From NCBI GenBank assembly GCA_021521415.1, contig JAIQDT010000676.1, forward strand, positions 1 through 64,000: a DNA stretch of 64,000 nt, in the 5' to 3' direction. This DNA comes from Bidens hawaiensis. Taxonomy: Eukaryota; Streptophyta; Magnoliopsida; Asterales; Asteraceae. The position numbers and the translations under genes are program-made. Each line of letters starts with the position of its first letter. Positions within the stretch are counted from its first letter, which is position 1. The notes beneath the pieces were generated by a model, which was given only the letters and a program-made list of their open reading frames with translations, ran no database searches and had not been told where the DNA came from. Shown piece by piece: positions 1 to 11,260 of this stretch.

Positions 1-1
1 A

Positions 2-1462
2 TTGGCACGGATGCCTACACCACAGCAAACTACTCCTGTTACTCCAACACCGTTGCCGAGGCCTAAGCATTCTTTTATGTCATTCAATCGTCCTCAGGGT
101 CCAATGCAACCAGTGCATCCTAATTTCTATCACATGGCTCCTCATGCTCAATGGTTTCACATGATGAATCTGTTTCATTTACAGCAAAATCAAATGCAAG
201 CAGACAGAGCTGCAAATGAGCTAGCGCAACGGAATTTGCTGAGGCATCTTCTATCGGCTCAACGTGATAATAGGGAACTTCGAGCCCTGATTGCTGCTCA
301 GGGGGGAGAGATTAGATAAGCAGGATGAGGTCATTCTTCAGTTGACTTGTAAAGAAGATGAATTGAAGAAATTAAAGAATGATGAAGATGATCAAGATGG
401 TGCAGGGGTTGGGGTAGATCAGCAACCGGGCGGAAGTTCCACGCCATCGGCGGGTAATAAGACTGATGCGAGTGTTGGTGGTGGGTCTGAAGCTAGTAAT
501 CTACAGATTGTTCCATATAAAGATTACACGAGAGCCAAGCCAATAGATTTTATTCCGGCTAACATGCTTTTGTTTGTAGGAATGGATGGAGTTGTGTACA
601 GTATGGTGAATGCAGATGAGATCGAAGAAGGTGAATTTGTTGATCACTCATTAACAAAAGAACAAATTGCCTTGCTTCTGGATCTAAATGAGGAAGAGGT
701 AGATGTGTTGAATAAGAGTATGGATGTGGAAATGGAAGAGAGTGATAATACAGGCATTCCTCACGGAAATGTGCCTGACTTTGAAGAAGTAGAAGTTGAA
801 GATGTTACTGCTGAGGAGTACCCTGAGTTTTACACCTACAACAACACAGACTCAGGTATTCCGTTTTTCACTACTGAGCACTTTGATGCAGCAGAACGTC
901 GGTTACAAGAAGAAAAAGAGAAGTGGAATAAAGCTGCAAAGACCAATCACGTATCGACAACAGAGAAAAAGCGCAAACGTGCTTTGGATGGTATGTTCGA
1001 GCATAACGTAAAAAAGATGAACAAGATGATCGAGACCTTTCGTTATCATGAACAAGAGGAAGTCAAATTAGCAAGGGCTCGAGCATCGGCATACCAAATG
1101 AAAAAGTACAAGCCAGCTAAAGATGTGAGAGGTGATATGGTAGCATGGCAGTATGATTCAGATCTTAAGGTATATATCGTGAAGTGGGAGCATGATATTT
1201 ATTATTTCAAACGCCCACACGATATCTTATCTATGCCCAGATGGGATGTGAGAACCCTAGCCAATCGACCATTTATGAATCGTGGGGACGATAAGTGGGC
1301 TAGTTGGTTTTATAAGCAGTTATTACATGAAACCCGTTTTGGTTTCAAGTTCTTCAAGCCTCAAGTGCCTACTCATAAGTACATTGATGAGATTGATACT
1401 CGCACAGGCTGGAGAAAGTTAATTTTACAAGTAAAGCCGCCGAAGACTATGAAGAGGGTTCC
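2..1462 (+). pseudogene. Unrecognised coiled-coil/acidic protein ORF, 5' part (split by retrotransposon)
   Basis: I do not recognise this protein. It is open at the window edge, so the true start is unknown. The first about 100 codons are Pro/Gln/Met-rich and end in a leucine- and charge-rich, coiled-coil-like stretch. The frame then shifts by one base inside a run of six G at 301-306; with five G the coiled coil would read on into the next frame (Q-G-E-R-L-D-K). The second frame (from about 306) has a Gly/Ser linker, a strongly acidic middle (many E/D, about codons 75-190), a basic KKRKR patch, then a Trp/aromatic-rich globular part (WQYD, KWEHDIYYF, WASWFYK). The frame is open to 1462, where the Gypsy element begins, and continues at 8076. 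Codon use and lack of stops suggest recent coding function. It could be a host gene or an accessory ORF of another, older retroelement; no zinc knuckle, protease or RT motif is visible. Confidence 0.6.
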
Positions 1463-4459
1463 TGTCACACCCCGACTAGCACAATGCGGAAGCGTAAAAC
1501 GGGAATGTAACAGACACCTCTGGTATCAACACATTGTTTATAAAGAAACATTACAAACTAATTTACAATATATTACATTTCTTTGTTCTATCATTGTTTT
1601 ACAGTCTATGTGGTATAAACAAAACTAATTCGTTAACTAAACGTTCTTACTACTAACACCCTTGCTTCTATTCACATAGCATCGACCACACACTTCAGGC
1701 AAGTAACAGATCACCAAATTACTCCGATTTAGGTACACCTGAAAAGCAGTTTAAAACGGGTCAACTATTAGAGTTGGTGAGTTTCACGAGTTTCAAGAAA
1801 ACAGTAATGAGTATTCACAAGTTAACACTTGTAATCATAAAATAAGTATGTATGTATGTATGTAAATGATGTAATTATGCTAAGCTACAGTGAAGCCTTG
1901 ACTGTATGTGCTGCGTGCATCCATTTCCCACGCTCAATCAACCACTGTGGCTCCCCTTCCGCCCACAACATGCCCCGGTAGCTATGTCTAACACTACATA
2001 GCCTGTTTGTATAAATATGGTCATGTGCAAACGGCGCTATGTGACACGGCAACCAGGCTTATTCCGTTTGAGTTTGTCAAACCAATAGTACTATTCACAA
2101 GCCACCTGCTCGAAGTTAATAACTGTGATCGTGGGAACTTTCGTGTGTTAGCACATAGATAATTCACATCAGTACATGTTTCAGGTATGTATATGTAATC
2201 AAACATGCTTTTCACCCCAAAAGTTCGTAAAACAATTTAAAAGTGGGATCATGAAACTCACGGTTTAGTAGATATTCAGTACTATATCAGCTCGTGGTTC
2301 GTTCGGTCCGCTATCAGTAGTTCCTATAATCAATATTATAATAATACTAATATTTTAATATTATTATAATCTCAATACCAAAGTGGCAATAGGCTTAGGT
2401 TGTGATGTTGTCCAATGTCTAATACTTAAACCCGAACTTGGCTCAGACTCCCGTTTTCCCAACTGGGCCAAGTTGCTCGTTTACGCGTTCAGAAAACAGT
2501 TATGGGGAAATAAGCTTGGGTAAATGTATTGGTTAACAAAATGATTAAGTTATAAAGAAAGATCACATACTGGGGTCCCGGATTAGCCATGGGGCCCGTT
2601 TCCGTTTATTCAGTTTGATTTGAGAAGAATCGCGCACAATCCACCCGGATTGTCCATGTTTCTCATAGAAAAGTTCGTTTTTACTTAATTAGTTCAAAAA
2701 TATGATTTTTGATCACTCTTGGTGTTTTGATATTCCCGTAGATTCGCTAGTCGCAAACTTGCAGGTTTTTATAAAAACTGAATTTGTTTATTCTTCAATT
2801 TAGCATAATTAATTAAACGTTAATCATTAATTTATGAAAATTTAGCCACTTATCAATTAAAATATGTAGATTTTATAAAAATATTTCTGGAATTTATTTA
2901 CTGATTTATTAATTTATAAAAATTCATTTTATCAGCTATATTTCGCCTGAAAATTGTCCGTTTACCCCAAACAATTTCCAAAAATTCCACAAAAATTCAT
3001 GAATACTCAAATAATGTCCCAAAACAACCTGTATCAATTCCAGAAGGTAAGAAGCTCGTGCAATATTCTTTTCGGCCCAAATTTGGCTGTAAAAATTCAC
3101 ACGAACGCAAATAAACAAAACACCTTTAACTTCTCCAAATGATCCCAAAATTTATATGTGATCAAACTACATCAAATCTGAGTTCCCAGAAAAATTTCAT
3201 AATTTTTGAAATATTTTAGCTATTTTTCCCAAATAAACGTCCCAATTTGGTAATAAATTCACCAAATATTCTCAGATGGTCGAAAAATTACCAAATTTGA
3301 ACAGGGACTTATTATCATGGTCCCTGATTTCCCTGAAAAATTTCAAGTCCTAACAATATGTACATCACAAACTTAACCTAAATAGCCCGTAAGCGAATGT
3401 TTCGGCATTACCTTAGCGGGTTTGGCTCGTTTTCGACTTTGTAATCAAGTTTTCAGGTTCTTGTGCTTCTAAGCAGGCTAGGTACAAGTCCTATATCACA
3501 AACCAAGCAATTTTTCATCAACATAACAGCCCTTAACTTAGGGCGGCTAGTTCAAAAAAACGAACTTTTAAACCGTAAAAACGCCGTTTCAACCCTTTAA
3601 TCCGTGTTTATGGCCAAAAAAACTATCAAAACAGGTTCCTTACCATGTGTATGATCAAAGCATGTTTATGGACCCATTTTAGGATTTTTACACGGTTAGG
3701 AATGATTTTTAATAACCAAGACATGTTTTTATGGTATTAAACAAGTTTAAACAAGTACAAAAGCTACTTATTTAAGCCCCTTACCTTAGGGTTTGAAGGT
3801 TTTCTGGCTGGAACAGAGCTTATGTCCAGAGTTTTCAAGAAATAATGTTGAAAATATCTTGGATCTAGTTTAAATGTGAAAGAATAAAAAGGGGGGGGTG
3901 GCTGCTGGCCGATCGGAAATCAAATGGGCCCATTTTGGCCCAAGTTTCTGATTTCTCAAGCCCAAATATGAAAAGCCCGGTCCAAATTTAGTTCGGGTTC
4001 GGTTTTTGGCGGCGAACAACTTATCGGGTGCGTTAAACAGCGCGAAAACGAGTGTTTTTCGGCTAGTTTTGTGTAAAATTATAAAAGCATACTATATATT
4101 TGTAAAAATCAAAAATATTTTCACGGATCGCTTAAAACATTTCAAATAAGTGTTTGGTAAGTCTTTTTCGGCTCAACGGATGATACAATGCTTGGTTTGT
4201 AACTATCTTTTGCGTTTAAATCTATAGCGGATAGTTAAACGAGCATATTTTTGTTTAAATTGTTTGCTATCAAACTAAGGCCATATTTCTAATGTTTTTG
4301 CTTGTATTAAACGTATATCACTTATAGATGGCCCCCCGAGATATCTGGGTCATAACCCGACCCGTTCGGTTAATCGTTCGTTTGTTATGCAAAAAGCGTT
4401 TATTTGGTTAATCGGTAAATACGTACTGAGGTGTACCTTGTTTTGGCTCAAATGTCACA
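1463..4459 (-). repeat. 3' LTR of Tekay-like element (full length, about 3.0 kb)
   Basis: It reads TGTGACATTTGAG on the minus strand directly after the polypurine tract and ends GGGTGTGACA at 1463. The outer boundary is fixed by the GTTCC target duplication. Positions 3815-4459 are nearly identical to 7429-8070. The remaining 2.35 kb has no partner in this window. Small ORFs inside it (for example 2021-2215 and 2936-3148) look like chance. Confidence 0.9.
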
Positions 4460-4472
4460 TTCTCCCCTCGTT
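4460..4472 (-). promoter_or_regulatory. Polypurine tract of Tekay-like element
   Basis: On the minus strand the sequence AACGAGGGGAGAA lies immediately upstream of the LTR start TGTGACA, the normal position for second-strand priming. It follows the usual pol-end context CTGAATTTCGGGGACGAAA. Confidence 0.85.
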
Positions 4473-4497
4473 AGAAAATTTCGTCCCCGAAATTCAG

Positions 4498-7400
4498 TTA
4501 TTCAACTTTGTCTTTGTTTGGAAACAGGTGCGGGCATTTCTTTTTGAATTCGGATTTCCGCTCCCACGTGAATCCGGGTCCCCTTTGTGAATTCCACCGA
4601 ACTTTTACTAGAGAGATTTTGTTGTGTCTTAATTGTTTTAATTTTCCTTCTAATATTTCCACCGGTTCTTCAATGAAATTCAGTTTTTCGTTTATGTTTA
4701 AGTCTTTTAATAGCACGATTTCGGTTTCGTCAGTAAGACACTTTTTCAGGTTCGAAACATGAAAGACATCGTGAATAGAACTCAACTCCACAGGAAGTTT
4801 CAGTCGGTAAGCTACCGGACCTATCTTAGAAATGACTTCATATGGCCCAATGTATCGCGGGGCTAGTTTACCGGTTTTTCCGAATCTAATGACGCCTTTC
4901 CACGGGGATACTTTCAGAAAAACTCTGTCGCCTATTTCAAAGGATAACGGCTTTCTACGAACATCAGCATAGCTTTTCTGTCGATATCGGGCAATTTTCA
5001 ATTTGTTTGTGATTTTTCGGATTTTGTCGGTGGTTTCTTGAATCAAGTCAGATCGTGTAATTTGGGTATCTCCAAACTCAGTCCAACACAAGGGTGATCT
5101 ACATTTCCGTCCGTACAGCGCTTCATACGGTGCCGCTTGAATGCTACTGTGATAGCTATAGTTGTACGAAAATTCGACCAGTGGAAGATGTTGATCCCAG
5201 TTTCCACCAAAGTCTAGTACACAAGCGCGAAGCAAATCTTCTAAGGTTTGAATGGTTCGCTCATATTGACCGTCGGTTTGGGGATGGTAGGCGGTACTTA
5301 GGTCAATTCGAGTTCCCAAGGCTTCTTGTACGGCTTGCCAGAAACGAAAGGTGAAATGGCTATCGCGATCAGAAATAATTGAAACGGGTACGCCGTGTCG
5401 GGATACGATTTCATTGATGTAGATGTGAGCAATTTTTTCGGTTGTGAACGTGGTTCGGATTGGAAGGAAGTGTGCGGACTTGGTTAATCGGTCAACTATC
5501 ACCCATATTGCATCGTTTCCTCGGGAGGTTTTTGGGAGATGTGTTACAAAATCCATGGTAATTTGTTCCCATTTCCATTGTGGTATTTTCGGTTGGTGCA
5601 ACATTCCCAAAGGTTTTTGATATTCAGCCTTAACTCTCGCACACGTTAAACATTTACTGACGTACGTGGCTATATCCTTCTTCATACCGGGCCACCAATA
5701 ATACTCCTTCAAGTCCTTGTACATCTTATCCGTTCCAGGATGAATGGAGTATTTGGACTTATGGGCTTCGTCCATGATCAAGTCACGCAGATTGCTGAAA
5801 GTGGGAATCCAAACTCGATTTTTGTAGTATAGAATTTCGTCAGTTCTTTCTTCAAAGTTTTGTTCGGTTCCTTGCAAGTTTTCATTTTCCAAGTGATCTC
5901 CTTTAAGAGCTTCGTTTTGAGCAATACGAATTTGCTTGGTGAGGCTGGTTTGGACGATCATTCCAAGTGCTCGGACCCATAGTGGTTTGATCCTGTCTTT
6001 CCTACTCAAAGCATCTGCCACTATATTAGCCTTGCCCTGGTGGTATCGAATCTCACAGTCATAATCATTCAACAATTCTACCCATCTCCTCTGCCTCATA
6101 TTTAGTTCTTTCTTGTCAAAAATATGCCGTAGGCTTTTGTGGTCGGTATATACTGTACACTTGGTGCCATACAAATAGTGCCACCAGATCTTGAGTGCGA
6201 AAATAACCGCGCCCAGTTCCAAATCATGGGTGGTATAATTCTTCTCATGCACCTTTAATTGTCGAGAAGCGTATGCTATGACTTTGTTTCTTTGCATAAG
6301 TACGCACCCTAAACCTTTCCGGGACGCATCACAATAAACTACCAGATCATCAGTTCTCTCTGGAAGACTCAGTATCGGGGCTTGGCATAGTTTCTGTTTC
6401 AGCAATTGAAATGCCGCTTCTTGTTCTTCTCCCCAAACGTAAGCACGATCTTTTTGAGTCAAAAGAGTTAAAAGTTGGGCTATGCTGGAAAAGTTAGCAA
6501 TAAAACGCCGATAATACCCAGCTAAACCCAAAAATTGGCGGATCTCTTTCGGTGATTTTGGGGCCTGCAAATTTTTGATGGCTTCAATCTTACTCGGGTC
6601 TACATGGATACCGTGTCGATTAACGTGTCCTAGAAATTGTACTTCTTGTAGCCAAAATTCACATTTTGACAGCTTGGCATACAACATTTCCTGCTTCAAC
6701 AGCTCCAAGATAGTTCGTAAATGCTGCTCGTGTTCCTCCTTGGTTTTCGAATATATCAAAATGTCATCAATACACACGATAACGAATTTGTCGAGGTACG
6801 GTTTACAAACTCGATTCATAAGGTCCATGAAAACTGCGGGAGCATTACTCAGTCCGAACGGCATAACTAATAATTCGTAGTGGCCATAACGAGTTCGGAA
6901 CGCCGTTTTAGACACGTCTTCCTCTTGAATCTTAACTTGATGGTAACCGGATCGAAGGTCAATTTTCGAGAAATAGTTTGCCCCTTGGAGTTGGTCAAAC
7001 AAGTCATCTATTCGTGGAAGAGGGTATCGGTTTTTGATGGTAACTTTGTTTAATTCCCGGTAATCGATGCACATTCTAAAACTTCCATCTTTCTTCTTTA
7101 CAAACAATACCGGTGCTCCCCAAGGAGAATAACTAGGACGAATGAAACCCTTATCTAACAATTCCTGTAACTGGTTGGATAGTTTTTGCATTTCAGAGGG
7201 TGCCAATCGATAAGGTGCTTTAGCAATAGGGGCTGATCCTGGAATTAAGTCTATGCGGAATTCAACCTGTCGGTTCGGTGGTAATCCGGTTAAATCGTCA
7301 GGAAAGACATCGGGGTATTCACGTACAACGGGAATCTCTTCTTTGCATTTCTCATCAGGGTTCTTTATAGTCACGTTTGCCAAAAATTCCATACAACCTT

Positions 7401-7545
7401 GGCGTAAACATTTCAACACTTTGAGATGAGAGCTTATGTCCAGAGTTTTCAAGAAATAATGTTGAAAATATCTTGGATCTAGTTTAAATGTGAAAGAATA
7501 AAAAGGGGGGGTGGCTGCTGGCCGATCGGAAGTCCATGGGCCCAT
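4498..7545 (-). CDS. pol: Chimeric LTR-pol polyprotein: RT, RNase H, integrase, chromodomain
   Basis: This is an uninterrupted 1015-codon ORF. About the first 39 residues are read from antisense LTR and joined to pol by the internal deletion at about 7429. Pol then begins just before the PDVFP motif and covers RT (about 75-370), with the catalytic box reading CIDDIL near residue 258. RNase H follows (about 395-520; D in VYCDAS, E in HDLEL, D in YTDHKS). Integrase has a complete HHCC finger (about 590-640) and DDE triad residues in [15 protein letters not shown] and ERTIQTLED (about 665-770). The C-terminus (about 950-1008) is a chromodomain with EEPVEIL and VKVRWNS. All catalytic acids I can check are present. 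Gag and protease are absent, so the element cannot be autonomous, although this reading frame has not decayed. The annotated ATG belongs to the LTR and probably has no biological meaning. Confidence 0.92.
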   Translation of the reverse strand: MGPWTSDRPAATPPFYSFTFKLDPRYFQHYFLKTLDISSHLKVLKCLRQGCMEFLANVTIKNPDEKCKEEIPVVREYPDVFPDDLTGLPPNRQVEFRIDLIPGSAPIAKAPYRLAPSEMQKLSNQLQELLDKGFIRPSYSPWGAPVLFVKKKDGSFRMCIDYRELNKVTIKNRYPLPRIDDLFDQLQGANYFSKIDLRSGYHQVKIQEEDVSKTAFRTRYGHYELLVMPFGLSNAPAVFMDLMNRVCKPYLDKFVIVCIDDILIYSKTKEEHEQHLRTILELLKQEMLYAKLSKCEFWLQEVQFLGHVNRHGIHVDPSKIEAIKNLQAPKSPKEIRQFLGLAGYYRRFIANFSSIAQLLTLLTQKDRAYVWGEEQEAAFQLLKQKLCQAPILSLPERTDDLVVYCDASRKGLGCVLMQRNKVIAYASRQLKVHEKNYTTHDLELGAVIFALKIWWHYLYGTKCTVYTDHKSLRHIFDKKELNMRQRRWVELLNDYDCEIRYHQGKANIVADALSRKDRIKPLWVRALGMIVQTSLTKQIRIAQNEALKGDHLENENLQGTEQNFEERTDEILYYKNRVWIPTFSNLRDLIMDEAHKSKYSIHPGTDKMYKDLKEYYWWPGMKKDIATYVSKCLTCARVKAEYQKPLGMLHQPKIPQWKWEQITMDFVTHLPKTSRGNDAIWVIVDRLTKSAHFLPIRTTFTTEKIAHIYINEIVSRHGVPVSIISDRDSHFTFRFWQAVQEALGTRIDLSTAYHPQTDGQYERTIQTLEDLLRACVLDFGGNWDQHLPLVEFSYNYSYHSSIQAAPYEALYGRKCRSPLCWTEFGDTQITRSDLIQETTDKIRKITNKLKIARYRQKSYADVRRKPLSFEIGDRVFLKVSPWKGVIRFGKTGKLAPRYIGPYEVISKIGPVAYRLKLPVELSSIHDVFHVSNLKKCLTDETEIVLLKDLNINEKLNFIEEPVEILEGKLKQLRHNKISLVKVRWNSQRGPGFTWERKSEFKKKCPHLFPNKDKVE

Positions 7546-8070
7546 TTTGGCCCAAGTTTCTGATTTCTCAAGCCCAAATAGGAAAAGCCAGGTCCAAATT
7601 TAGTTCGGGTTCGATTTTTGGCGTGAACAACTTATCGGGTGCGTTAAACAGCGCGAAAACGAATGTTTTTCGGTTAGTTTTGTGTAAAATTATAAAAGCA
7701 TACTATATGTTTGTAAAAATCAAAAATATTTTCACGGATCGCTTAAAACATTTCAAATAAGTGTTTGGTAAGTCTTTTTCGGCTCAACGGATGATACAAT
7801 GCTTGGTTTGTAACTATCTTTTGCGTTTAAATCTATAGCGGATAGTTAAACGAGCATATTTTCGTTTAACTTGTTTGCTATCAAACTAAGGCCATATTTC
7901 TAATGTTTTAGCTTCTATTAAACGTATATCACTTATAGATGGCCCCCCGAGATATCTGGGTCATAACCCGACCCGTTCGGTTAATCGTTCGTTTGTTATG
8001 CAAAAAGCGTTTATTTGGTTAATCGGTAAATACGTACTGAGGTGTACCTTGTTTTGGCTCAAATGTCATA
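7429..8070 (-). repeat. 5' LTR of Tekay-like element, truncated to 642 bp
   Basis: It matches 3815-4459 almost base for base. The outer end is TGTCATA, where the other LTR has TGTCACA, followed by the GTTCC duplication. Its inner end stops at AGAG, at the junction with pol, so the rest of the LTR, the primer-binding site, gag and protease were removed in one deletion. Confidence 0.88.
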
Positions 8071-8075
8071 GTTCC

Positions 8076-8376
8076 AATGAAGACATTTCCTCAGAGTCTA
8101 TTCACCGTGTTTAATTATTGGTACTACGACAATTGTACAGGTGAAGCGGTTATTGTATATGGTCATGATTCTAACACGAAGACAATTCGTGTGATTGATC
8201 CAATGTGGCTGGTTAACTTATCTGAGTCTGACAACGATGCGCTATTTACTAGTCAGATCAGATTTGCTAACGTAAGAGACTATGAGCTTGCTATGCAATT
8301 TCAGAAGGTGGTTAGAGTCTGTTACGCATACAAGATTCACAGTTGTGTTGACTGGAAGACGAAGATATTCCATTAA
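8076..8376 (+). pseudogene. Unrecognised protein ORF, 3' part (continuation of 2-1462)
   Basis: Removing 1463-8070 and one copy of GTTCC joins codons GTT-CC|A-ATG in frame, so the upstream Val-Pro is followed by MKTFPQS and then about 95 more residues rich in aromatic and charged residues (FNYWYYDN, VIDPMWLVN, VCYAYKIH). The frame ends with TAA at 8374-8376. That stop lies within the first six bases of the next fold-back repeat, so the original C-terminus may have been replaced. The ATG at 8077 is internal to the old gene. No family is recognised. Confidence 0.65.
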
Positions 8377-8793
8377 CTTAGTAAAACCCCTAATTCTTAA
8401 TTCATTACTGGCAATGAAAACAATAAAAATCAAATTTTATATTTTAATTGACATGAAGAAGAAGAAAATGAAATATATATTAGCAAGTTGGGATTGGTTG
8501 CATACAATCATAGAAATTGAATTCCCATATCACAAAACTATTCTTTATTTTCAACTCAGTTGTTCCAACTCATGTTTTATCTGAAAGTTAGTTATTAAAG
8601 GACTTTTTAATTGTTTCATTGTTTTCAGTTTAAATAAAGATAGTCAATGTATTTTATTAGCCACTCCCTTCTTGTAAATATATATTTAACCTTCTTCCTC
8701 TTCATGTCAAATTAAAACGTAGAGTTTGATTTTTATATTTATTTTCATTGCCGATGATGATGAATTAAGAATTAGGGGTTTACTGAGTTAATG
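8371..8793. mobile_element. Fold-back (MITE-like) element, about 115-bp inverted arms
   Basis: The left arm begins CATTAACTTAGTAAAACCCC and the right arm ends GGGGTTTACTGAGTTAATG. The arms stay similar for about 115 bp (shared blocks CCTAATTCTTAATTCAT, GGCAATGAAAA and TTGACATGAAG). I see no convincing target duplication, so the superfamily is unknown. The left end supplies the stop codon of the preceding ORF. Confidence 0.65.
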
Positions 8794-8910
8794 TGATGAA
8801 CATAATTAGGGAAATAATAAAATCAATTTTTGGAAACTTTAATCAAAACTCCGTAGTTTTGATGGTTTCGCATCTAAGGTTAGGTGCTTAACAGCCCCAT
8901 ATTCACTTTC

Positions 8911-8913
<3 letters not shown>

Positions 8914-8955
<42 letters not shown>
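8914..8955. repeat. (TA)n microsatellite
   Basis: About 21 uninterrupted TA units. Confidence 0.95.
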
Positions 8956-8958
<3 letters not shown>

Positions 8959-9042
8959 ATACTATTACTATCTGTTCACCCCTAACCCCATGAACCCTAG
9001 GTTTTCAATTAACTTAATTTGATCCATGTTAGTTAAAATTGA

Positions 9043-9176
9043 AATATGGTTCTTGTTTGTTGTTTAAAAATGAGTTAAAACCATATAACAATTATCATGA
9101 ATGATAACGAATATGGTTCTTGTTTGTTGTTTAAAAATGAGTTAAAACCATATAACAATTATCATGAATGATAACG
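9043..9176. repeat. Tandem duplication, 2 x 67 bp
   Basis: Two identical consecutive 67-bp units starting AATATGGTTCTTGTTTG and ending CATGAATGATAACG. Identity by eye is complete, so the duplication is recent. Confidence 0.92.
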
Positions 9177-9477
9177 AATTGAAGGTTAATTGCCAAAAAC
9201 GTCACACGGCTTGAGCTCGCTGTCAATGCTAACCTTGACGGCTTTGTAAAGAAGTTAGGGCTTATGGTCATGATGCTATGAGAAAGGTGTGGGCGAGTTT
9301 AATTGTGTTGCATTGAATATTTATAGTCTAATATGATCGATTAAGGCCGCGGGTTTGATTTGGCGAATTAGCTGTCATTACTAATCATTTTCCCACTTTA
9401 GAGTGTTGGTAGGATCGTAATTAAGTGGAGAAATAATTTGTTGAATCATCTTCATGATTTAGGGCGAAAAACACGAG

Positions 9478-9792
9478 TTACCATAGGAGGGGAGGGGGTG
9501 GTCGGCCGGTGGGAAAGGAAAAAGGAGAAGAAAGAATATTTTGAATGATATTTGCAACTTGGTCCTTGAGATTTGGTGATGGGTACACAAGAGGGTTAAA
9601 TCTAGTTAAGGGGGTGGTTTTGCATATCTTTGAATAGTTAGTTTTATAAAAATAACCAAAACTAATTTGGGCGTCGTGAAATAACATAAATGATCAATAA
9701 TAAATTTATTAATTTGATTTAATAACAATAGACCGAAAAATAAAATTTTAAATGGGTCGGGTTTTAAGGTCCGAAATTTCAACGAATGTTAC
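9478..9792 (-). repeat. Possible LTR remnant (Gypsy-type)
   Basis: The right end has a GGGTCGGGTT tract followed shortly by TGTTACA, as at the end of the Gypsy LTR at 21656, and the left part has a GGGGTGGTCGGCCGG block like the GGGTGGCTGCTGGCCG block of the Tekay LTR. No partner or target duplication is visible, so this is only a suggestion. Confidence 0.3.
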
Positions 9793-10967
9793 AGGCTGGA
9801 TGAGATGTATGACTAATTTCTTTTTAAAGTTATTATGGTGTCTCAAACGGCCAACGTTCAACCTACAAACAACTTTTTTCAGTGATTCATCATTATGTGT
9901 TTCCAATTACAATTCAAATCATGAATTATCCCTTTTAGGTTGCCGAATTGAATACTGAAACTAACATGTATCCTTTAATTGAGAATAATAATGTCTAATG
10001 GGCTGGATGAAATGTATAACCAATTTCAGTTTTCCCTTTTGATGTGTTTTTACAACAATTTGGATTTCTCTTTAGTATGTGTTCATGTGTCTTTGGTTAT
10101 TTGTTTATTGCTCTTATATTTACATTATTCGTATAATTGAATATATTTATTACTGATTTGTTTTTGTGTTAGCTAAAAGGGATTTTTAATGTAGGTAAAC
10201 ATTTTTAAATTTTGTGTATCAATCAATAAATTCACTAAAATTATTCGTACTATTGAATTTCTTTACTACTGTTTTGTTTCTGCCTATCAATCAATAAAGA
10301 CACTAAAATTAAATTATAACTAATTTTTTTAATTTTATAACAGGTGACTTTACGTAAATATGTTAAGTTTAAAAGTTTATACACCTAAACAGTTAACTTT
10401 ATAAATTTGAAAACAAATATTTATATCTTATAAATTATTTAAAATGGTGTTTTAAAACCCATAAATTTTTGAAATAATATCTGTTTAATAGATTTGACTC
10501 AGATATTAAATTTTAAACGGTTTCAACATAGATTAAATATCTTTTTAAAATAAATTACAATTATTCATTACTATTCATTTAAAATTATTTATAACAAAAT
10601 CAGAAAATCAAAATCTTTTAAAATAACTTCTATATTTAGCTTAATTAACAAAAATAAAACAGCTTTACCTCCCTGTATAAGATTGCAGTATCACAACACA
10701 CTTTTCACTACAACTATTTTCTTTCAATTCATCTTAGAATCTATTATGTGCGTTATTGGATGTAAATCCTTCTTTATTTTATCTTTGAAATATAGTTATT
10801 TCATTATTCTCATTTTGAAATATAGTTATTCATGGTGTTTTCAATTTTTTCTTAAAGGTAAATAGTATTCCAATCTTTTTGCAATCATTGTTATAATCTT
10901 CACAAGCAGGTCAGTGGAGCAACAAAAGATAACTAGTTGAATGACTAAGACGATCTTAAAAATGGTT

Positions 10968-11260
10968 GTGTATTGAGGATGTGTATTTTGAAGTTATGGC
11001 GTTTAAAGGACAACAACAAAAACAATGAGGAGTGGTCCTTTAAGATGATCATGATCGACGAGATGGTAATTTAATCGCAACCCAAATATTTTTTTTTCTA
11101 CATTAGTTGTTATTTATTTATGATTAGTGATTAGTTTGTTCTGATTCTTATACACTTTTAGTATTACCATTATGTCTAATGCAGGGAAACCTAATCCAAG
11201 CATAATCTTATTTAACAAATGTGCTTGAAGGAATTCGTCTCAGAGAAAAAACGCTCAAGA
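10968..11260 (+). pseudogene. Decayed replication-protein-A-like (OB-fold) fragment
   Basis: Exon-like segment 10982-11065 reads ILKLWRLKDNNKNNEEWS then FKMIMIDEM and ends at a GT donor. After an AG acceptor (11184) the next segment begins GNLIQA, giving the typical order (K-x-x-R-L-W, then M-I-x-I-D-E-x-G-N-x-I-Q-A) of the N-terminal OB domain of plant RPA1-like proteins. A stop codon follows IQA immediately, and the reading frame decays further on. Plant Helitrons often carry such RPA-like genes, and a Helitron 3' end lies downstream on the same strand at 13977. It could equally be a host RPA pseudogene. Later open segments (about 12452-12550 and 12675-12775, both ending at splice-like sites) may be further exons, but I cannot assign them. 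Confidence 0.5.

Larger units (their letters stand above)
1463..8070 (-). mobile_element. Ty3/Gypsy chromovirus (Tekay-like), internally deleted
   Basis: The 6608-bp element is bounded by TGTCACACCC at the left and TGTCATA at the right, with a perfect 5-bp target duplication GTTCC (1458-1462 and 8071-8075). On the minus strand the 5' LTR is at the right (7429-8070, truncated) and the 3' LTR at the left (1463-4459). A polypurine tract lies next to the 3' LTR. The internal part holds only pol from just before RT to the chromodomain; the primer-binding site, gag, protease and about 2.35 kb of the 5' LTR are missing. By hand alignment the 640 bp shared by the LTRs differ at about 14 substitutions and 3 short indels, close to 2%, so the insertion looks young. 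The chromodomain at the pol C-terminus and the PPT/LTR junction favour the Tekay clade. Confidence 0.93.
8794..10967. other. AT-rich spacer with simple repeats
   Basis: No gene is seen. It holds a TA microsatellite (8914-8955), a 2 x 67-bp tandem duplication, a possible LTR remnant, and an imperfect 28-bp direct repeat (GGCTGGATGARATGTAT core) near 9795 and 10000. Confidence 0.6.

Noticed and set aside
5094..5354. Plus-strand ORFs inside the chromovirus pol (also 4508-4762 and 6575-6880)
   Set aside because: They are the antisense of conserved RT/integrase codons; no independent motif.
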